From NCBI GenBank assembly GCA_905221605.1, contig CAJNDS010002638.1, forward strand, positions 62,001-126,000: DNA of 64,000 nucleotides. Direction: 5' to 3'. The translations under genes and the position numbers were made by a program. This document shows positions 42,401-45,159 of the stretch, piece after piece. Source of the stretch: Symbiodinium natans. Lineage: Eukaryota; Sar; Dinophyceae; Suessiales; Symbiodiniaceae. The notes beneath the pieces are model-generated. The model saw only the letters and a program-made list of their open reading frames with translations, had not been told where the DNA came from and made no database searches. Position 1 is the stretch's first letter. Every line of letters starts with the position of its first letter.

Positions 42401-44616
42401 ACCAGAGTCCAAAACCCTAAACCCGAACCACCGTAAGCACTAATGCTATATACCACGCCCTAGACACGAAGCCCCTAAACCCTTAAGCCAAGCCAATTAA
42501 TTCAACACTACTTCACGTGGCACGCTGTACCTCTGCGCCCTACACTTCTGAACCTAACACTTTCTAACAGATGGGTCAAGGTTGCGGTGTCGTTTGTGTT
42601 GTAGGGGGGTGTAGGATTTCAAGGCTTAGAGAGCTTGTGCTCCCCAACTGTCCTTAACACATCTTAGGAACCCCCAACCCGTAAGCCCTAAATCCTCCGG
42701 GGTATAGGGTCTAGGGTGTAGCCCTTGGCTTCCCCCACACAAGGATAGGTTCGAAACTAATTTTTGAATTTTACTTGTCCCCTGTAAAGTCCTTACAAAG
42801 CCATACATAATGTTTTTGTTTTCATATTTTGCAATTATGTTATACTATCCAGTAGATAATTATAGAGCCATACAAATTCAATTTTCCTAGGGCCCCCTAC
42901 CCTAAACCCTAAACCCTAAACCCGAAACCCTAAACCCTAAACCCTAAACCCTAAACCCTAAACCCTAAACCCTAAACCCTAAACCCTAAACCCTAAACCC
43001 TAAACCCTAAACCCCATTTCTAGGGAGCCAGGTGTCGTCGTTCCAGAAGCTGAACGAACAGATCCTGGCGCGCTCCAAGCGCTCCCAGCTTGTGGCAGCT
43101 CGGAGGAAAGGCCTCTGCACAATGGCAGACCGCTTACAGCCCTAAACCCTAAACCCGAAACCCTAAACCCTAAACCCTAACACCCTTCCTACCCAAAGGC
43201 TCCTACTGTAGTACCTTTTTGGTGTGGCATACTACATTCCCCTCTAGCTAACCCCAAAAAGGAGCTACAGTCGAGCCTTCAGGTAAACCCTAAACCCTTC
43301 CTAAACCCTTAACCCTAAACCCTAAACCCTAGACCCTAAACCCTAAGTTCGGCGGTCCATCCCGTGTAGTTACAGCGCAACAGCATTGACGAACGATGGT
43401 TTGCTGGTGTGCTCGGCTGGCTCGCCCTTGTCGCTTTTGCAGTTGGGGGGTTTAGGGATTAGGGTTTAGGGTTTAAACCTTTAGGGTTTAGGGGTTAGGG
43501 GTTAGGGGTTTAGGGTTTAGGGTTCAGGGTTCAGGGGTTTTGGGTTGGTAGTTACAAGTGGTAGGCTTAAGTATTGCTCACCCGTGTAAGGTTCTAAGGT
43601 GAATACATAACTTGCTGGGACCAACTGCTCATAGCACGCCCTAAACCCTAACCCTTGAATTTTTCCCCCTTATACTAGCAGTCCTTACATAGGGATTGTA
43701 CTACGGGGTACTATAATCCCGATTAAGGACTGTTAGTATAAGGAGGAACATCCCAACCTAGCCCACACGAACCTACAAGTGAGGTCATGAACTTACCCGA
43801 TGTGTGGAGTACCGAGGAGGAGGAGGCTGGGTGAGGGCTTTTCGCATACACTTTTCCCTGTGGCTTGAGTCCCTAAGCCTTTGGATTGAAATCTAACCCT
43901 AAACCCTAAACCCTCAACCCTGGGCAGGGGGTTAGGGATGGCGATGCAGAAGACTCGGAGACTTGTTGAGCGCGTGCAGGGCTTAGACTCGGGACCCCTT
44001 CTCCAGAAGCAGCCGGCCTGCTCCGATGTGGCAACCAATCCCCTAAACCCTCAACCCCAAAGACTTTACCTGGTTTGCGTTGCTTTGACTGGGATATAAG
44101 TCAGGTAGCTATAGCTATGTCCGGATATAACTTTGTTTTGGGGGTACGGAGAACCCTACTTGTAGCTACCCATGAGTTTCAACTGCAGGTGAAACACTTC
44201 ATGACCTACTGCGACACCATGACTAGCGGGCTGGACCGTGTCCTTTTTGTGCACTCGACCGGCCACGAGGCAGGGCGGGGCTATGAAAGGAACAGCCGAA
44301 GGAAGCTTGCAGGCGACGTCAGGTCGAGTAGAGCCCTAGAAGCCCTAAATCCTCAACCCTAAACCCTAAACCCTAAACGCTAGAAGCCCCAAATCCTAAA
44401 CCAGAAGCCCTCCATCTCTACAGCCCGATCATTTTTTAAACCTTCGGTACTTCAAAGCACGGCGAGGGAACACATGAACCCACACTCTCGGTATGGCCAT
44501 GCACGAGCCTAAACCCTAAACCCTAAACCCCAAATCCTAAACCCTAAACCCCAAATCCTAAACCCTAAGCCCTAAATCCTAAACCCTAAACCATTCAGGT
44601 CTTCGAGATCGGCTAA
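4339..44616 (+). CDS. SLC12-family cation-chloride cotransporter, about 40 kb, more than 35 introns
   Basis: Membrane cotransporter moving Cl- with K+ and/or Na+. Successive exons read in order as the conserved SLC12 landmarks: [18 protein letters not shown] (8,415), the GIIISSL segment (13.55 kb), [11 protein letters not shown] (14.6 kb), NAVAPLLTM (17.06 kb), YTFMNFSC (18.05 kb), the EWG...GIRFQLAL motif (21.04 kb), [13 protein letters not shown] (27.5/28.1 kb), [13 protein letters not shown] (29.8 kb), [12 protein letters not shown] (32.4 kb), [12 protein letters not shown] (43.04 kb), and the end [14 protein letters not shown] plus VFEIG-stop. Order, spacing and reading phase agree with plant CCC1 and animal KCC proteins. 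Exon phases match across the joins of most internal exons, which is strong support. The C-terminal linker between 34.0 and 43.0 kb is long and only tentatively resolved. TM1-TM5 are not found, so the copy may be N-terminally truncated, or its exons may be missing from the assembly. Family assignment sure; transported ions not predictable. Confidence 0.93.
4937..5015. mobile_element. Introner-like element, family A copy 1
   Basis: Near-perfect palindrome: GGGATGTTCC at one end, GGGGAACATCCC at the other, arms carrying TTAATAGGGATTAT and its inverse. It has no ORF and sits in an SLC12 intron. Confidence 0.85.
5038..5101 (+). CDS. SLC12 gene, exon candidate 2
   Basis: Follows CTCCAG. Open frame reads [19 protein letters not shown], hydrophilic, joined by a GA donor to the next exon in phase. 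Not a conserved SLC12 segment. Confidence 0.5.
5223..5294 (+). CDS. SLC12 gene, exon 3 (about TM6, first half)
   Basis: After CTCAG; reads [20 protein letters not shown], matching the FGGVK.(I/V)N+..P.FL region of CCC proteins. GA donor at 5,295 joins in frame to 6,020. Confidence 0.75.
5321..5442 (-). repeat. CCCTAAA telomere-type array
   Basis: Imperfect C-rich units inside the first large SLC12 intron. Confidence 0.95.
5608..5672. mobile_element. Introner family E, partial
   Basis: GGGGGTTTCGAAATTAGGGG start and GAGGTCCTTATTAT; no right arm. Confidence 0.6.
5743..5860. mobile_element. Introner-like element, family B copy 1
   Basis: Terminal repeats GGGTAGTTGC / TTGCTACCCT, with GGGCCC boxes inside. 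Confidence 0.75.
6020..6091 (+). CDS. SLC12 gene, exon 4
   Basis: After AAGTAG; reads [20 protein letters not shown], completing the TM6-like helix (compare SI..IYAGI in KCC). Ends at GTGATGATT, which is repeated at the next exon start. Confidence 0.72.
6101..6190. mobile_element. Introner-like element, family K (single copy here)
   Basis: TAGTATGTACTTGGGCC / GGCCCAAGTATATACTA inverted pair, directly after direct-repeat copy GGTGATGATT, inside an SLC12 intron. Confidence 0.8.
6430..6471 (+). CDS. SLC12 gene, exon 5 (3' end approximate)
   Basis: Begins with the second copy of a 10-bp direct repeat (GGTGATGATT at 6,091-6,100 and 6,429-6,438) flanking a GT-AG intron. Reads [11 protein letters not shown], an external loop. 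Confidence 0.55.
6862..6928 (+). CDS. SLC12 gene, exon 6 (external loop)
   Basis: After ATCCAG; reads [18 protein letters not shown], comparable to the loop before the FFP motif. GT donor lies in GTTTAGGG, that is, inside the telomere-type array. Confidence 0.72.
6929..7004 (+). repeat. TTTAGGG array starting at a 5' splice site
   Basis: About ten perfect units; the first GT is the donor of exon 6. Confidence 0.95.
7110..7198. mobile_element. Introner-like element, family G copy 1
   Basis: GTAGGCCCTTGGGA ... GGCCATCCTAGGCTAC; centre AGGAATATTTTTCA. Confidence 0.78.
7428..7577 (-). repeat. CCCTAAA array ending at a 3' splice site
   Basis: Ends CCCTAG, the acceptor of exon 7. Confidence 0.95.
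7578..7666 (+). CDS. SLC12 gene, exon 7 (external loop)
   Basis: After CCCTAG; reads [20 protein letters not shown], the counterpart of the SFK.NW...Y loop of CCC proteins. Phase matches on both sides; GA donor at 7,667. Confidence 0.78.
7679..7790 (+). repeat. TTTAGGG/TTTGGGG array at the 5' side of an intron
   Basis: Begins about 12 bases after exon 7. Confidence 0.9.
8403..8484 (+). CDS. SLC12 gene, exon 8 (FFP...TGI..GAN signature)
   Basis: After CGCCAG; contains [18 protein letters not shown], the most diagnostic SLC12 motif (FFPxxTGIxAGxN). GT donor within GTTTAGGG. Confidence 0.95.
8999..9092. mobile_element. Introner-like element, family J copy 1
   Basis: TACTTGGAGGTTCATG / ATGAACCTCCAAGTA TIRs around ATTATAACTGTACCTATAAC. 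Confidence 0.85.
9757..9846 (-). repeat. CCCTAAA array at the 3' side of an intron
   Basis: Ends four bases before the exon 9 acceptor. Confidence 0.93.
9850..9913 (+). CDS. SLC12 gene, exon 9 (IPxGTxxAI..., next TM)
   Basis: Reads [20 protein letters not shown], matching the (S/A)IP.GT..A....... helix after the GAN motif. GT donor at 9,914; intron ends CCAG|GTC. Confidence 0.88.
10631..10732. mobile_element. Introner family B copy 2
   Basis: ATAAGGGGTCCCCTTTT core and the end ACTAAGGGACCATG..ACTACCCT are shared with other copies. Confidence 0.75.
11040..11089 (+). CDS. SLC12 gene, exon 10
   Basis: Reads [15 protein letters not shown], matching the LLFGAVATRDxL end of that helix. Donor GTAAGG at 11,090. 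Confidence 0.85.
11524..11621 (-). repeat. CCCTAAA array
   Basis: Fourteen near-perfect units. Confidence 0.97.
11636..11693 (+). CDS. Possible short SLC12 exon
   Basis: Lies between TTGCAG and CTGTAAG, free of repeats and open. The phase does not close cleanly with exon 11, so this may be intronic. Confidence 0.25.
11731..11850. repeat. TATATG microsatellite
   Basis: Shares ACAAATGTATTGTACATATG with the repeat at 12.65 kb. Confidence 0.9.
12444..12712. repeat. TA run and TATGTACA-type satellite
   Basis: TA dinucleotides, then palindromic ACATATGTATATGT units over about 230 bp. Confidence 0.93.
12861..13005. repeat. Three tandem copies of a unit of about 52 bp
   Basis: Each contains ATTAAGGATCCCTG and AGGGCTATTCC. 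Confidence 0.85.
13100..13216. mobile_element. Introner-like element, family F copy 1
   Basis: AATATAGGCGTCGGAA ... ATTATTAAGGCCCTTATATTAT, with CCCCCCAAAACCCTGTT in the middle. Confidence 0.8.
13359..13505 (-). repeat. CCCTAAA array before SLC12 exon 11
   Basis: About 18 units. Confidence 0.95.
13520..13585 (+). CDS. SLC12 gene, exon 11 (IGIIxSSL helix)
   Basis: After TGCCAG; reads [20 protein letters not shown], matching AWP.P....GI.LS.LG. GC donor at 13,586. Confidence 0.92.
14493..14588 (-). repeat. CCCTAAA array before SLC12 exon 12
   Basis: Units with CCCTAAG variants, ending seven bases before the acceptor. Confidence 0.95.
14596..14652 (+). CDS. SLC12 gene, exon 12 (ALQxLxxAPRLLQxIA)
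   Basis: After ACCAG; reads [19 protein letters not shown], the conserved ALQSLTGAPRLLQAIA helix. GA donor at 14,653. Confidence 0.95.
15361..15423 (+). CDS. SLC12 gene, exon 13
   Basis: After CTCTAG; reads [19 protein letters not shown], matching the D.I.P.L..F......EP segment. GC donor at 15,424. Confidence 0.92.
15551..15667. mobile_element. Introner family F copy 2, right end replaced by a CCCTAAA array
   Basis: TAATGTAGGGGTCGGGATAA left end, long C-run, TTATTCAGGCACC, then CTAAACCC units. Confidence 0.75.
16584..16634 (+). CDS. SLC12 gene, exon 14 (TM)
   Basis: After CACCAG; reads [19 protein letters not shown] donor at 16,635. Confidence 0.9.
16877..17037. repeat. C-rich pyrimidine tract (CCCCTCCCC) before SLC12 exon 15
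   Basis: About 160 bp of C with scattered T/A, 20 bases upstream of the acceptor. Confidence 0.95.
17060..17088 (+). CDS. SLC12 gene, exon 15 (29-bp micro-exon)
   Basis: After TGCCAG; reads [10 protein letters not shown], the LD.(V/I)AP..TM motif. GC donor at 17,089 leaves phase 2, closed exactly by the next exon. Confidence 0.9.
17897..17998 (-). mobile_element. Introner family F copy 3, inverted
   Basis: Same element in opposite orientation (TATATAGGCC...GGCCATAAGGGAAAA). Confidence 0.7.
18030..18108 (+). CDS. SLC12 gene, exon 16 (TM, YxxMNxSC)
   Basis: After CTGCAG; reads [18 protein letters not shown] and SPGFRP, matching F.L.CY..VNLSC and the PxWRP turn. GC donor at 18,109. Confidence 0.95.
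18913..18949 (+). CDS. SLC12 gene, exon 17
   Basis: Reads [12 protein letters not shown], matching RPRWKYHHWSLS. Acceptor is AG|C here. GT donor at 18,950. Confidence 0.85.
19073..19189 (-). repeat. CCCTCAA/CCCTAAA array before SLC12 exon 18
   Basis: Six CCCTCAA variants precede about nine canonical units. Confidence 0.95.
19221..19295 (+). CDS. SLC12 gene, exon 18 (last TM helix)
   Basis: After ACCAAG; reads [20 protein letters not shown], matching SLC.(I/V)IMF.ISW..... GC donor at 19,296. Confidence 0.9.
19299..19380 (+). repeat. TTTAGGG array flanked by a perfect 12-bp direct repeat
   Basis: GCTCAGCTTCTC at 19,299-19,310 and 19,369-19,380 encloses about 58 bp of TTTAGGG-type units. Lies four bases into the intron after exon 18. 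Confidence 0.93.
19862..19995. mobile_element. Introner family B copy 3
   Basis: TTGCATGGTCCCTTTGG left arm and AAGGGCCCATTTTAAGGGACC right arm, with the TGTATAAGGTATGTAAGGGG centre. Confidence 0.75.
20143..20180 (+). CDS. SLC12 gene, exon 19
   Basis: Reads [12 protein letters not shown], matching LIYKYI.y+. GC donor at 20,181. Confidence 0.88.
20225..20800 (+). repeat. Long mixed array TTTAGGG / TTTTAGGG
   Basis: About 570 bp. The centre (20,500-20,690) is a homogeneous run of the 8-mer TTTTAGGG; edges are 7-mer and TTTAGGGG variants. At the 5' side of the intron after exon 19. Confidence 0.96.
21036..21098 (+). CDS. SLC12 gene, exon 20 (start of C-terminal domain)
   Basis: After CTAAG; reads [20 protein letters not shown], the (D/E)WG.G........AL..L motif. 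GA donor at 21,099, with GAG repeated at the next exon. Confidence 0.93.
21205..21473 (+). CDS. SAM-like domain ORF lying inside an SLC12 intron
   Basis: An uninterrupted frame ends at TGA 21,471-21,473 and includes [37 protein letters not shown] and [11 protein letters not shown]. This pattern fits a sterile alpha motif (Wxx.(I/V)GL..Y...F...(G/E)(Y/F)D....L..L.(E/D)(E/D)DL..(L/I)GI...G....(I/L)L). It sits between SLC12 exons 20 and 21, whose join is exact without it. It could be a captured or retrocopied gene end, an alternative terminal exon, or a nested gene. Its beginning is unclear; it follows TTTTTTAG at 21,203. Confidence 0.5.
21526..21690. mobile_element. Introner family E left arm plus a second palindrome
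   Basis: GGTTTCCGAAATTAGGGGTA at 21,527. The segment 21,571-21,597 (ACCCCAAACAGGGGACCCC) is inverted at 21,661-21,688. The composite precedes SLC12 exon 21. Confidence 0.65.
21714..21779 (+). CDS. SLC12 gene, exon 21
   Basis: After CTGAAG; reads [17 protein letters not shown], the NWRPQ.LVL motif of the C-terminal domain. GA donor at 21,780. Confidence 0.93.
22004..22058. mobile_element. Introner family D, right half after a TTTAGGG array
   Basis: Shares AAAAAGGGTGCCC, AATATGGTTACTGG and ACTACCAA with complete copies. The left half is replaced by telomere-type repeats (21,963-22,002). Confidence 0.75.
22206..22295 (-). repeat. CCCTAAA array directly before SLC12 exon 22
   Basis: Ends CCCTACAG, so the array runs into the acceptor. 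Confidence 0.95.
22298..22340 (+). CDS. SLC12 gene, exon 22 (3' end approximate)
   Basis: After CCTACAG; reads [12 protein letters not shown], matching ...HP+LL.FA. The telomere-type array ends directly before the acceptor. Confidence 0.8.
22371..22426 (+). repeat. TTTAGGG array after SLC12 exon 22
   Basis: Eight units. Confidence 0.95.
22440..22536. mobile_element. Introner-like element, family L (single copy here)
   Basis: CCAAAAAGTTGGAACAT inverted as TGTTCCAACTTTCTGG. Confidence 0.72.
22689..22838. mobile_element. Introner family F copy 4 with expanded C/A run
   Basis: TAATATAGGGGCCGGAATAA left; the central C-run extends to about 24 C followed by about 13 A. Confidence 0.78.
22979..23038 (+). 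CDS. SLC12 gene, exon 23 (ends approximate)
   Basis: Reads [14 protein letters not shown], matching LK.GKG...V.S.L.G. Confidence 0.82.
23041..23118 (+). repeat. TTTAGGG array at the 5' splice side of SLC12 exon 23
   Basis: About ten units. Confidence 0.95.
23352..23432 (-). mobile_element. Element family S copy 1
   Basis: GGCTCCAAGGCAGTTCC ... GGTACCACCTTAGGAGCC; reverse-oriented relative to the 43.2-kb copy. Confidence 0.72.
23529..23625. mobile_element. Introner-like element, family A copy 2
   Basis: Full-length palindrome of the same sequence (GGGATGTTCCCCCTT ... AAGGGGAACATCCC). Confidence 0.85.
24057..24122 (+). CDS. SLC12 gene, exon 24
   Basis: After CTGCAG; reads [20 protein letters not shown], the amphipathic helix after the V..L motif. 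GC donor at 24,123. Confidence 0.7.
24634..24734. mobile_element. Introner family G copy 2, ending at an SLC12 acceptor
   Basis: GTAGGTGGGACATTG ... GGGCCATCCTAG, whose final AG serves as acceptor for exon 25. Confidence 0.82.
24735..24822 (+). CDS. SLC12 gene, exon 25 (ends approximate)
   Basis: Follows an IE-G element ending in CCTAG. Reads [19 protein letters not shown], matching +..GF..VVVA....EG. Confidence 0.85.
25384..25436 (+). CDS. SLC12 gene, exon 26 (3' end approximate)
   Basis: After CTCCAG; reads [17 protein letters not shown], matching G.IQ..GLG.(L/M)+PN.V. Confidence 0.83.
26391..26490. mobile_element. Introner-like element, family M (single copy here)
   Basis: GGTGGTTGTCAAAATTATGG inverted as CCATAATGTTGACAGCCACC. 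Confidence 0.82.
26895..26975 (+). CDS. SLC12 gene, exon 27
   Basis: After CCTCAG; reads [20 protein letters not shown] followed by VKGME, matching FV..I.....A..AV.+.KG.. of CCC1 and KCC. Confidence 0.9.
27321..27421. mobile_element. Introner-like element, family C copy 1
   Basis: TIRs TTAGCTGCTGAGTGAG / CTCAGCAACTAAG; inner inverted pair TACACTTTACACTT / AAAGTGTACACTTT. Confidence 0.85.
27494..27532 (+). CDS. SLC12 gene, exon 28 (GTIDVWW)
   Basis: Reads [13 protein letters not shown], the near-invariant GTID(V/L)(W/Y)WI(V)(H/R)DGG motif split by a GC-AG intron. The upstream boundary is irregular: GCCG is shared by donor (26,976) and exon start. Confidence 0.93.
27820..27876. mobile_element. 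Repeat family H, right-end fragment
   Basis: AACCAAAGAGGGTACCC and TTATTCCTAGGTTACTTCC. Confidence 0.6.
28139..28182 (+). CDS. SLC12 gene, exon 29 (DGG...LL)
   Basis: After ATCAAG; reads [14 protein letters not shown], completing the previous motif. GC donor at 28,183, phase 2. Confidence 0.93.
29488..29695. mobile_element. Element family N with internal TTTAGGG array and a tandem right arm
   Basis: Left arm TCCTGATCAGGGTATATGG. The inverse arm (GATCCCAACTTCTGGCTCAT) occurs twice, near 29,599 and 29,654. A telomere-type array lies between the left arm and the first right arm. Confidence 0.7.
29791..29839 (+). CDS. SLC12 gene, exon 30
   Basis: After CTCCAG; reads [16 protein letters not shown], matching H+VWRKCKMRIFTVAQ of KCC. 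GT donor at 29,840. Confidence 0.95.
29980..30063. mobile_element. Introner family G copy 3, right end lost
   Basis: GTAGGCCCTTAGTATATTTT left arm, AGAGAGTTTTTAGGGC; no CCTAGGCTAC end. Confidence 0.65.
30291..30326. mobile_element. Introner family A, left half fused to a TTTAGGG array
   Basis: GGGATGTTCCCCGTTATACT and onward to about the arm end, then the sequence becomes (GGGTTTA)n directly. The other half is absent. Confidence 0.75.
30324..30470 (+). repeat. TTTAGGG array with GGGTTGA variants
   Basis: Continues directly from the broken family A element. Confidence 0.95.
30620..30684 (+). CDS. SLC12 gene, exon 31
   Basis: After GGTCAG; reads [20 protein letters not shown], the helix after the MRIF strand. 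GC donor at 30,685. Confidence 0.88.
30714..30895 (+). repeat. TTTAGGG/TTTCGGG array after SLC12 exon 31
   Basis: Canonical units change to TTTCGGG and TTTGGGG variants with distance. Confidence 0.93.
30893..30960. mobile_element. Introner family A, partial copy
   Basis: Left arm through GGGGGTACCA; the right arm is missing. Confidence 0.7.
31119..31218. mobile_element. Introner family F copy 5
   Basis: AATATAGGGGTCGGAATGG to TTGTTAAGGCTCCTATT. Confidence 0.78.
31503..31632 (+). repeat. TTTAGGG/TTTCGGG array
   Basis: Within the intron before SLC12 exon 32. Confidence 0.93.
31677..31732. repeat. Poly-G tract
   Basis: G-run with few interruptions, 30 uninterrupted G near its end. Confidence 0.93.
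31833..31869 (+). CDS. SLC12 gene, exon 32
   Basis: After TTGCAG; reads [12 protein letters not shown], matching L+I.AEVEVV.M. GA donor at 31,870. Confidence 0.9.
32129..32220. mobile_element. Repeat family H copy 1
   Basis: CGCAGAGTAGGCCCTGTTCC left end, AAAAGGCACCC, then CTTGGGTCCAG. Confidence 0.72.
32226..32312. mobile_element. Introner family B copy 4, ending in a CCCTAAA array
   Basis: Right end AAGGGACCATGCAACTACCC is followed without a break by TAAACCC units. It abuts a family H copy on its left. Confidence 0.75.
32374..32457 (+). CDS. SLC12 gene, exon 33
   Basis: After CCTCAG; reads [20 protein letters not shown], matching the KCC YTYERTL.MEQR motif. GC donor at 32,458. Confidence 0.95.
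33048..33104 (+). CDS. SLC12 gene, exon 34
   Basis: After GGCAG; reads [19 protein letters not shown], hydrophilic linker. The donor GTGGGG at 33,105 opens a run of about 25 G. Confidence 0.8.
33160..33256. mobile_element. Introner family D copy split by a CCCTAAA array
   Basis: Left end TTGGTAGCCCAGTTGTACCC, then CCCTAAA units, then AAGAAGGGTACCC and ATGGCTAC. Confidence 0.68.
33300..33412 (+). repeat. TTTAGGG array
   Basis: Between SLC12 exons 34 and 35. Confidence 0.95.
33966..34008 (+). CDS. SLC12 gene, exon 35 (3' end approximate)
   Basis: After CCGCAG with a strong poly-C tract; reads [18 protein letters not shown]. Charged linker. Confidence 0.7.
34063..34162. mobile_element. Introner-like element, family A copy 3
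   Basis: Full-length palindrome; both arms contain ACTAACAGTCCT / its inverse. Confidence 0.85.
34440..34631 (+). CDS. Candidate linker exon of the SLC12 gene
   Basis: Repeat-free island with two informative frames: one ending [20 protein letters not shown] and then a stop, the other [19 protein letters not shown]. Which frame is used, and the splice ends, are unresolved. Confidence 0.35.
   Translation: MPSATATSRPCLWPRPTPTHRPRTDRRLPRTALGSTLGDGEELNEKHRVFLCSADFEHEDTQG
35010..35136 (-). repeat. CCCCTAAA / CCCTAAA array
   Basis: 8-mer CCCCTAAA units dominate. Confidence 0.93.
35744..35890 (+). CDS. Candidate linker exon of the SLC12 gene
   Basis: After TCCCAG; reads [20 protein letters not shown] and then a doubled NSMPSP unit. 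Island free of telomere units. Confidence 0.4.
36051..36164. repeat. TA/TATC-rich microsatellite
   Basis: Two AT-rich runs separated by unique sequence. Confidence 0.85.
36244..36306 (+). CDS. Candidate linker exon of the SLC12 gene
   Basis: After CTGCAG and followed by GGGTTTAGG; reads [19 protein letters not shown]. Confidence 0.4.
36413..36483. repeat. TC microsatellite
   Basis: CTCTCT run directly after a TTTAGGG array. Confidence 0.95.
36735..36805. repeat. Dispersed repeat Q, copy 1
   Basis: GGGTCCCTAATACTCCCTAA to GCTAGGTACCTACC. A second copy is at 51,715. Confidence 0.7.
37407..37565 (+). repeat. Longest uniform TTTAGGG array in the window
   Basis: About 22 near-perfect units. 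Confidence 0.97.
37690..37791. mobile_element. Repeat family H copy 2
   Basis: TTATTCCCTTTTGTTAGGG, AACCAAAAAGGCACCCTTTG, CTTGGGTCTAG. Confidence 0.75.
37918..38212 (+). repeat. Two TTTAGGG arrays
   Basis: At 37,918-38,010 and 38,130-38,212. Confidence 0.93.
38231..38303 (+). CDS. Candidate linker exon of the SLC12 gene
   Basis: Reads [20 protein letters not shown]; serine-rich island between telomere-type arrays. Confidence 0.4.
38568..38656. mobile_element. Repeat family H copy 3
   Basis: CAGAGTAGGCCCTGAGCC left end; ACCAAAACGGGCACCCTTTT. Confidence 0.75.
39044..39403 (-). pseudogene. Broken minus-strand coding fragment inside the SLC12 gene
   Basis: Two overlapping minus-strand frames look protein-like. 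The first reads [20 protein letters not shown] and continues to about 39,270. The second continues as [18 protein letters not shown] and [18 protein letters not shown] to about 39,060. A single frameshift near 39,265 would join them. No family recognised. The stretch lacks telomere units, unlike its surroundings, and runs against the host gene, so it may be a captured gene fragment. A plus-strand exon reading cannot be excluded. Confidence 0.3.
40450..40626. mobile_element. Introner-like element, family I copy 1
   Basis: TTGCTTAAGAACCC / GGGGTTCTTAAGCAA TIRs; inside are CTTATAAGGAAGAATAT copies and an AT/T-rich tract. Confidence 0.85.
40663..40797. mobile_element. Introner family D copy split by a TTTAGGG array
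   Basis: Left and right family D segments are separated by GGGTTTA units (40,731-40,770); ends ATGGTTACTGGGTTACCAAG. Confidence 0.72.
40906..40962. mobile_element. Introner family D, compact copy with target-site duplication
   Basis: TTGGTAGCCGAGTGGTAC ... GTTACTGGGGTACCA, bracketed by AGTTACC at 40,899-40,905 and 40,963-40,969. Confidence 0.85.
41039..41141. mobile_element. Introner family C copy 2
   Basis: Same termini. Flanked by AAACC on both sides (about 41,034 and 41,142), consistent with a target-site duplication. Confidence 0.82.
41572..41800 (+). CDS. Candidate linker exons of the SLC12 gene (two short islands)
   Basis: Islands at about 41,572-41,620 ([13 protein letters not shown]) and 41,754-41,800 (after [22 protein letters not shown]), separated by CCCTAAA units. 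Small and not conserved, so tentative. Confidence 0.3.
42132..42200 (+). CDS. Candidate linker exon of the SLC12 gene
   Basis: Reads [22 protein letters not shown]-balanced island after an array. Confidence 0.35.
42898..43014 (-). repeat. CCCTAAA array before the conserved C-terminal SLC12 exon
   Basis: About 16 units ending 17 bases before the acceptor. Confidence 0.96.
43032..43094 (+). CDS. SLC12 gene, C-terminal exon (KLNxxIxxxS motif)
   Basis: After GCCAG; reads [20 protein letters not shown], matching ...+LN..I...S..A.LV. GC donor at 43,095. Confidence 0.93.
43198..43277 (+). mobile_element. Element family S copy 2
   Basis: GGCTCCTACTGTAGTACC ... AGGAGCTACAGTCGAGCC. Confidence 0.72.
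43660..43755. mobile_element. Introner-like element, family A copy 4
   Basis: Left terminus decayed, right end AGGAACATCCC intact. Lies in the intron between the KLN and NLPD exons of the SLC12 gene. Confidence 0.8.
43784..43825 (+). CDS. SLC12 gene, C-terminal exon (NLPDxW)
   Basis: After GTGAG; reads [14 protein letters not shown], matching VLLN(M/L)P.P. GC donor at 43,826. Confidence 0.92.
44189..44269 (+). CDS. SLC12 gene, C-terminal exon
   Basis: After CTGCAG; reads [20 protein letters not shown] and VHSTGHE, matching .YM.(F/Y)...L...L.RVL.VRG. GC donor at 44,270. Confidence 0.94.
44599..44616 (+). CDS. SLC12 gene, last exon and stop
   Basis: After CATTCAG; encodes VFEIG then TAA, matching the REVITIYS-type C-terminus. 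A CCCTAAA array ends a few bases before the acceptor. Confidence 0.88.
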   Translation, partial: VFEIG

Positions 44617-44910
44617 GAGCCCGTGAGACCCAGTATACCAGCGGCGCCAGCTATTCGATGTTCGCGCTTGGTTTGTAGGGCTCTTATGGGAGGGGGGGTT
44701 CAAGGGAGGTAGGGTTCTTATGGGAGGGGGGTTCAAGGGAGGTTACATGCAAGCCTCTCTGCGCTTGTGGACTGCGGCCCCTTTTTTAATGGACCAGTTG
44801 CGGGTCCGGGCTTGCACAAGTCCATGGTTTACTTGGTGGTGTGGCAGCTATAGGTATTGCTGGCTGCAGCAGTAGACGGTTCAAGAAGAGACGGTCTTAA
44901 GGATGTGCTA

Positions 44911-45040
44911 CTACAGGAATCGGAATAGTTAAAACAAATATCCCATAATGGTCCTCAGATACTTATACTATGATAACCCCACCCTAAACCCCCGTAAACC
45001 TAACTAAAACCTTTGTAATTGCTAAGGCACCTATAATTAG
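44911..45040. mobile_element. Introner family F copy 6
   Basis: CTACAGGAATCGGAATAG to TTGCTAAGGCACCTATAATTAG. Confidence 0.7.
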
Positions 45041-45159
45041 TAGGGTTTAGGGCAGGCTTCGGGAGCGTTGTCCGACTTCGAGATACACACGTGTGGAGGT
45101 CGGACGCCCGATCATGCCAGCCCAGCCGGCATCTCTGGAAGCGAACCCTACACCCGTAA

